From NCBI RefSeq assembly GCF_006715165.1, contig NZ_VFMS01000001.1, positions 2,728,001 through 2,792,000 of the forward strand: a stretch of 64,000 bases of DNA, given 5' to 3'. Under the pieces are notes generated by a model. That model was not told the DNA's origin and made no database searches. It saw only the letters and a list, made by a program, of their open reading frames with translations. How positions within the stretch are numbered: position 1 is the first letter of the stretch; the number at the start of each line of letters is the position of its first letter. The position numbers were made by a program, and so were the translations under genes. Shown here one piece after another: positions 62,401 to 64,000 of this stretch. This stretch comes from Arthrobacter sp. SLBN-122. Lineage in GTDB: Bacteria; Actinomycetota; Actinomycetes; Actinomycetales; Micrococcaceae.

Positions 62401-63717
62401 TTGAATCCAGTTTCCGCCGCTACCGGGCTTGAATACGCCAACCTCAGCGACGCCGAATTTGAGGCCTTCGCCCTGAAGCACCCGCAGAACAGCTTCCTGC
62501 AGTCTGTCGATTTTGCCCGTTTCCAGCGCTCCCGCGGCCAGCAGGTGGAACTCTTCGGGGTCCGGCGCAACGGGGAACTCCTGGCGGCGGGGAAGCTCAA
62601 CTACACCACTACGCGCCTCGGCTACACCGTCTGCGAATGCGCCAAGGGTCCCCTCATGGACTACACGGACCGTGAACAGGTAAGTGCCGTCGTCGAAGTT
62701 CTCCGCAAGCACGCGGCAGGCCGCAAGGCCGCCGAACTGCGGATCTCGCCGAATATCCGTTACATCGCCCGCGACGCCGACGGCGTCGAACACCCTGACA
62801 TCGAGGACAACCGGCCGCTGGTGGCCGGCCTGGAACGGCTGGGATTCCGGCACCAGGGCCTGGACATGAACTTTGTCAACGTCAACTGGATGTTCATCAA
62901 GAACCTGGTGGGCATCCAGGACGCCGAAGAACTGATCATGAGCACCAGTTACCGGACCCGCAAAGCCATCCGTAAGGCGGAAAAGAACGGCGTCTTCCTG
63001 GAACAGGCCACCCTGGAAACCCTGGATGATTTCTACGGCGCCCTGAGCCGGGCCGGTGACGAAAAAGGATTCGTCTACCGTGAACGCGAATACTATGAAC
63101 ACCTGCTCCGCACCACCTCTGCGGAATTCACCAAGCTGATGATGGCCAAGATCGACATCCCGGCCTACCGGAAATCCATTACTGAGCGCCTGGCCACGGA
63201 GTCAGCCACCGCCGCAGATCTCCGCCGTGAAGTGGAGGAGACGGGCAGCAAGAAGAAGGCCAACCGCCTCAAAGTGGTCCAGGACTTGGTGGACAGCTAC
63301 GAGCGCAGCCTGAAGGACATCGAAAGGTTCCCCGATTCCGTGGGGACCGCCACCGTGGCAGCCATCCACTTCGTCTGTTACGGGGACGAGGTGGTGTGCG
63401 TCATCGGCGGCACCGTGCAGGACTACATCTACTTCAATGGCGCCACCTCCCTGTACTGGGGAATGATGCTGCATGCGCTCGAGAAGGGATACCCCAGGTA
63501 CAACTTCTACGGCACCTTCGGCATCTCCGGCCAGGACGAGGAAGGCCACGGCGGCTACGAATTCAAGAAGGGATTCGGCGGGGAAGTGGTCCAGCTGGTG
63601 GGCGACTTCGTCCTGCCGGTGCGGCCGGCCGTCTTCCACGCCAACCGGCTTGCCAGGTCCGCCGCGGCGGCTGCCCGCACGCTGCTGGGCAAGCTGCCTT
63701 CGAAGCGTGCAGCCTGA
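62401..63717 (+). CDS. FemAB-like peptidoglycan bridge aminoacyltransferase (second of pair)
   Basis: 438 residues from TTG 62401. The TTG is chosen because GAAGAAGG lies seven bases upstream and the N-terminus NPVSAATGLEYANLSDAEFEAFA fits the family; the frame runs on to 62005 through the previous gene. STSYRTRKAIRKAEKNGV is the basic helix. A charged coiled-coil region (about 255-305, LRREVEETGSKKKANRLKV and onward) is the tRNA-binding arm of FemA. GGTVQDYIYFNGATSLYWGMM and YNFYGTFGISG are in the second GNAT-like half. It differs from its neighbour by this arm, so the two likely add different residues. Confidence 0.87.
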   Translation: MNPVSAATGLEYANLSDAEFEAFALKHPQNSFLQSVDFARFQRSRGQQVELFGVRRNGELLAAGKLNYTTTRLGYTVCECAKGPLMDYTDREQVSAVVEVLRKHAAGRKAAELRISPNIRYIARDADGVEHPDIEDNRPLVAGLERLGFRHQGLDMNFVNVNWMFIKNLVGIQDAEELIMSTSYRTRKAIRKAEKNGVFLEQATLETLDDFYGALSRAGDEKGFVYREREYYEHLLRTTSAEFTKLMMAKIDIPAYRKSITERLATESATAADLRREVEETGSKKKANRLKVVQDLVDSYERSLKDIERFPDSVGTATVAAIHFVCYGDEVVCVIGGTVQDYIYFNGATSLYWGMMLHALEKGYPRYNFYGTFGISGQDEEGHGGYEFKKGFGGEVVQLVGDFVLPVRPAVFHANRLARSAAAAARTLLGKLPSKRAA

Positions 63718-63751
63718 CCGTCCATAAACCGCGTACAGGGAGGAAACGGGC

Positions 63752-64000
63752 ATGACCGACCGGCCCCCACGGCCAGGCCACAGGCCGAAGACTGACGGCC
63801 TGCCCAAGACTGAATCGCTAACCCCTGCGCAGCTTCGCCAGGACGCAGCCGCCAAGAGGATGCTGCGCCGCCTGGTGCAGGGGGAGAACCCGCCAACGGC
63901 ACCGTTGAGCATCGTGGACCGGCTGGCGGGCAGCCCGTATGCCAACCCCACCATCCAGGTGGGCGGCGTGGACACGTCCGCCCGGAAGACCCTGGACTTC
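63752..64000 (+). CDS. N-terminal fragment, possibly a ThrE-type threonine/serine exporter (cut by window end)
   Basis: An open frame from ATG 63752 with GGGAGG at 63738-63743, continuing past the end of the window. The 83 visible residues are a basic, Pro-rich cytoplasmic stretch followed by SIVDRLAGSPYANPTIQVGGVDTSARKTLDF. This ending resembles the segment before the DUF1212/ThrE domain in Arthrobacter proteins as I remember them. No transmembrane part is visible yet, so the function is tentative. That a gene starts here is well supported by the ribosome-binding site and codon use. Confidence 0.6.
   Translation, partial: MTDRPPRPGHRPKTDGLPKTESLTPAQLRQDAAAKRMLRRLVQGENPPTAPLSIVDRLAGSPYANPTIQVGGVDTSARKTLDF

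Overview
The window is ordinary chromosome from a high-GC actinobacterium of the Micrococcaceae, most like Arthrobacter or Pseudarthrobacter. The basis is the 16S rRNA, a 16S-23S spacer without tRNA genes, the GlgE (maltose-1-phosphate) pathway, a DUF4193 zinc-ribbon protein, tandem FemX-like enzymes for an A3alpha-type peptidoglycan bridge, and the usual C-ending codon use. I saw no prophage, insertion sequence, CRISPR array or defence island. The novelty is in gene architecture and regulatory DNA.

Layout. 1-1.8 kb: end of cysS, then rlmB. 1.9-17.1 kb: glycogen, maltodextrin and trehalose block: glgX, a secreted RNase with its barstar inhibitor, poxB-like and glgP (minus strand), then the divergent operon glgE-treS-maltokinase/glgB, whose last gene is one continuous fusion. 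17.2-23.1 kb: complete 16S-23S-5S rRNA operon with promoters, processing stem and terminator. 23.2-30.7 kb: SRPBCC protein, a LacI/GH13 glucosidase pair with its operator, a GlcD-like FAD oxidase, a kinase-like DUF4032 protein and a shared-type sugar ABC ATPase. 30.9-33.2 kb: otsBA. 33.4-38.6 kb: DsbA-like thiol protein, tRNA-Thr(TGT), ChaB/Rho_N protein, EF-G2-like GTPase and an MFS transporter.

38.6-48.0 kb: L-arabinose locus. A ChvE/MmsE-type importer (minus strand) is divergent from araB-araD-araA-lacI family regulator. Twin inverted operators lie between them, and the araB ribosome-binding site is inside a perfect hairpin. 48.1-54.1 kb: small proteins, a secreted AMIN-like protein, an amino-acid permease with a promoter bracketed by twin operators, Dps, and a DHA2 MFS pump/TetR pair around a 26-bp palindrome. 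54.1-60.4 kb: tandem glycine riboswitch, gcvP, gcvT, a 474-bp gap with direct repeats where gcvH could be expected, and sdaA with unusual codon use. 60.5-64 kb: TspO, two FemX-like aminoacyltransferases and the start of a possible ThrE-type exporter.

How the genes work together. GlgE, TreS, maltokinase and GlgB turn trehalose or maltose into branched alpha-glucan. GlgX, GlgP and the GH13 enzyme break glucans down, and OtsAB makes trehalose from UDP-glucose. The arabinose importer and AraBDA feed the pentose phosphate pathway. GcvP/GcvT and SdaA remove glycine and serine, with glycine sensed by the riboswitch.
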